Origin: Candidatus Cloacimonadota bacterium
GTDB taxonomy: Bacteria > Cloacimonadota > Cloacimonadia > Cloacimonadales > Cloacimonadaceae
DNA length: 6,975 nt
Reading direction: 5' to 3'
Assembly (NCBI GenBank): GCA_023230025.1
Contig: JALNYD010000140.1
Span: forward strand, 1 to 6,975
In this document: positions 5,477-6,975 of the stretch, in pieces
Numbering within the stretch: position 1 is the first letter of the stretch
Layout of the letters: each line of letters begins with the position of its first letter
Translations under genes and position numbers: made by a program
Notes under the pieces: generated by a model
Told to the model about the DNA's origin: nothing
Seen by the model: only the letters and a program-made list of their open reading frames with translations
Databases searched by the model: none

Positions 5477-6244
5477 ATGGTCTCAGAATATTGGCAAGAT
5501 GATTATTGTGTACAGAAGGTAGTGAAAACTCCGGATGCAGGGAAGAATAGTATTGAAGCTCTTGTGGATGGGAGTTGGCAGTCTTTTCCGTTGGTAGATT
5601 TTCCTCCAGCCTTTTGGGAGTGGAACAAATCTGGCCGCCGGGAGTATATCTCAATCATTCAGGAAATGCAGGAACATGGAAGGGGAAACTCTCGTAAGCT
5701 ACAGTTATCGGGACCGCACAATGGTGTTGTAGCCAGCTATGGTGCTGCCAGAAGTGATTCAGGATTTGCCCTCAATAACGCCATTAAGGGGATGGGCTTT
5801 TTGCCCAAGGCAGCCTTGCTCCCAGACCTGATTGGACGTCTTCAGGATAGCCTTGATGCTCCCGTTATGCATAAACTGGAAGTGCTGGATAGTATGTATC
5901 GGGATGCTATGGACATCTTTGAAGCAGATAGGATGGTATCTCTCGAGCTTTATGCCAAACCCGGCTATGAAACTCAAACCTTCATCAATCAAATGCTTAA
6001 TCCCATATCGGTGATAGTATGGATGGATATCCCAACTTTCAAGGTTAAATCTATTGTACGCCTGTTGCATCCGGATGATCCGGGTCTATCTGAATATGAA
6101 CAGCAGGTTACGCACTACGTGAACTTGATTCACAGCTATTTTCACGGCAAGTTTCCCCGAGACTATATAGCTTCGGTATATTACAACGTCGAGATCTACA
6201 ACAGCAGCCCTGGCTCTACTGAGGGCAGGGGCAGCAGAATCTGA
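5477..6244 (+). CDS. Uncharacterised 255-residue protein upstream of catalase
   Basis: I do not recognise this family. The 255-residue product looks soluble: it has no signal peptide and no membrane segment, and it is rich in aromatic residues (FPPAFWEWN at 42-50, VYYNVEIY at 234-241). A central glycine/serine stretch is at 78-96. The best-ordered part is 154-223: VSLELYAKPGYETQTF, then NPISVIVWMDIPTFKVKSIVRLLHPDDP, then a tyrosine/histidine-rich helix-like YVNLIHSYFHG. The alternation of a hydrophobic strand, NP, another strand and 'DIP' faintly recalls pyridoxamine-phosphate-oxidase-like split barrels. This is only a suggestion. No cysteine metal cluster is present; the single cysteine is at residue 11. 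It lies 57 nt before the catalase start on the same strand, probably in one transcript, so an oxidative-stress or haem/flavin-related role is possible by association. Codon and base use resemble its neighbours. Confidence 0.85.
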   Translation: MVSEYWQDDYCVQKVVKTPDAGKNSIEALVDGSWQSFPLVDFPPAFWEWNKSGRREYISIIQEMQEHGRGNSRKLQLSGPHNGVVASYGAARSDSGFALNNAIKGMGFLPKAALLPDLIGRLQDSLDAPVMHKLEVLDSMYRDAMDIFEADRMVSLELYAKPGYETQTFINQMLNPISVIVWMDIPTFKVKSIVRLLHPDDPGLSEYEQQVTHYVNLIHSYFHGKFPRDYIASVYYNVEIYNSSPGSTEGRGSRI

Positions 6245-6301
6245 GTTTAGCCCCTCCCAGCTTGGGCATTTGACATACCAGCCAGTGAAAGGAGATCAAG
6301 C

Positions 6302-6975
6302 ATGGATGACAAGAAGAAAAAGAAGCTTACCACGGTTGCCGGTGCACCGGTACCCAACAACAACGATATTCTTACTGCCGGCAAAAGAGGCCCGCTTCTG
6401 ATGCAGGACGTATGGTTAGTTGAAAAACTGGCACATTTTGATCGTGAAGTAATCCCTGAACGGCGTATGCATGCCAAAGGATCAGGGGCTTTTGGTACTT
6501 TTACCGTTACTCATGACATCACTAAATACACCAAAGCAAAGATATTCTCCGAGATCGGAAAGAAGACAGAGTGTTTTGTCCGCTTCTCCACTGTGGCTGG
6601 AGAACGTGGCGCTGCTGACGCTGAGCGGGACATCCGCGGTTTTGCCATTAAACTCTATACCGAAGAGGGGAACTGGGACATCGTTGGCAACAACACTCCG
6701 GTGTTCTTTTTCCGTGATCCCTTGCGGTTCCCGGGTTTGAACCATGCCGTGAAGCGAGACCCCAAGACCAATCTGCGTAGTGCAACCAACAACTGGGACT
6801 TCTGGAGTTCTCTGCCGGAAGCTATTCACCAGGTTACCATCACTATGAGCGACCGCGGGATTCCGTTATCCTACCGGCACATGAATGGTTATGGCTGCCA
6901 TACTTTTGCCATGTATAACAAAGATAATCATCGGGTTTGGGTGAAGTTCCATTTCAAAACCCAACAGGGAATCAA
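6302..6975 (+). CDS. Haem catalase, N-terminal 224 residues (runs off right edge)
   Basis: This is a monofunctional haem catalase converting hydrogen peroxide to water and oxygen in the cytoplasm. The 224 visible residues carry the distal-side active site. RRMHAKGSGAFG has the catalytic histidine at 57. RFSTVAGERGAADAERDIRGFAIK spans 94-117, and VGNNTPVFFFRDP places the conserved asparagine at 131. PLSYRHMNGYGCHTF at 188-202 is also typical. The short N-terminus (LTTVAGAPVPNNND, then GPLLMQD) resembles small-subunit clade 3 enzymes such as KatA. The proximal haem-ligand tyrosine lies beyond the window, so completeness cannot be judged. The ATG at 6302 follows AAAGGAGA (6288-6295) with ideal spacing. 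The N-terminus has a run of five lysines. Regulation by peroxide sensors is usual for the family, but no such site is evident just upstream. Sharing a transcript with the preceding unknown gene is likely. Confidence 0.96.
   Translation, partial: MDDKKKKKLTTVAGAPVPNNNDILTAGKRGPLLMQDVWLVEKLAHFDREVIPERRMHAKGSGAFGTFTVTHDITKYTKAKIFSEIGKKTECFVRFSTVAGERGAADAERDIRGFAIKLYTEEGNWDIVGNNTPVFFFRDPLRFPGLNHAVKRDPKTNLRSATNNWDFWSSLPEAIHQVTITMSDRGIPLSYRHMNGYGCHTFAMYNKDNHRVWVKFHFKTQQGI

Noticed and set aside
6482..6829. 115-residue minus-strand open frame
   Set aside because: It is antisense to the catalase, whose active-site motifs run through this interval.

Overview
This window looks like chromosomal housekeeping DNA from a diderm (Gram-negative type) bacterium. 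The main clues are a lipoprotein signal peptide with a clear lipobox, strong AAGGAG/GGGAGG ribosome binding sites, a one-piece tmRNA with an encoded CCA end, and standard bacterial PNPase, S15 and monofunctional catalase. Base composition is balanced, and no mobile element, CRISPR array or phage gene is visible. The phylum cannot be fixed from this sequence alone. A candidate phylum such as Cloacimonadota or another FCB-group lineage is only a guess.

The left and centre (1-5115) are all on the minus strand. In transcription order, right to left, they hold: ssrA (tmRNA, 4763-5115); a beta-lactamase-fold serine hydrolase lipoprotein (3422-4729) starting only 33 nt after the tmRNA 3' end; rpsO (S15, 2929-3198); pnp (polynucleotide phosphorylase, 519-2744); and the first 148 residues of ahcY (S-adenosylhomocysteine hydrolase, 1-444), which runs off the left edge. 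The rpsO-pnp pairing is a classic bacterial arrangement. Here it comes with a hairpin cluster abutting the rpsO ribosome binding site, a terminator-like hairpin after rpsO, and a long imperfect stem directly before the pnp ribosome binding site. Together these suggest autoregulation of both genes. A GC-rich hairpin separates pnp from ahcY.

A 361-nt non-coding stretch (5116-5476) divides this block from two plus-strand genes. The first (5477-6244) encodes a 255-residue protein of unrecognised function. The second, 57 nt later, encodes a clade-3-like haem catalase (6302 to the right edge, 224 residues visible). The short gap and the catalase gene's own strong ribosome binding site suggest one transcript, so the unknown protein may have an oxidative-stress role. 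That is inferred from position only.

The right-hand pair faces away from ssrA, so 5116-5476 should contain divergent promoters. I saw only weak candidates. The observations most worth following are the tmRNA tag (nine codons, ANDNLLLAA), the two RNA leader structures for rpsO and pnp, and the unidentified gene before the catalase. I saw no wholly new biological system.
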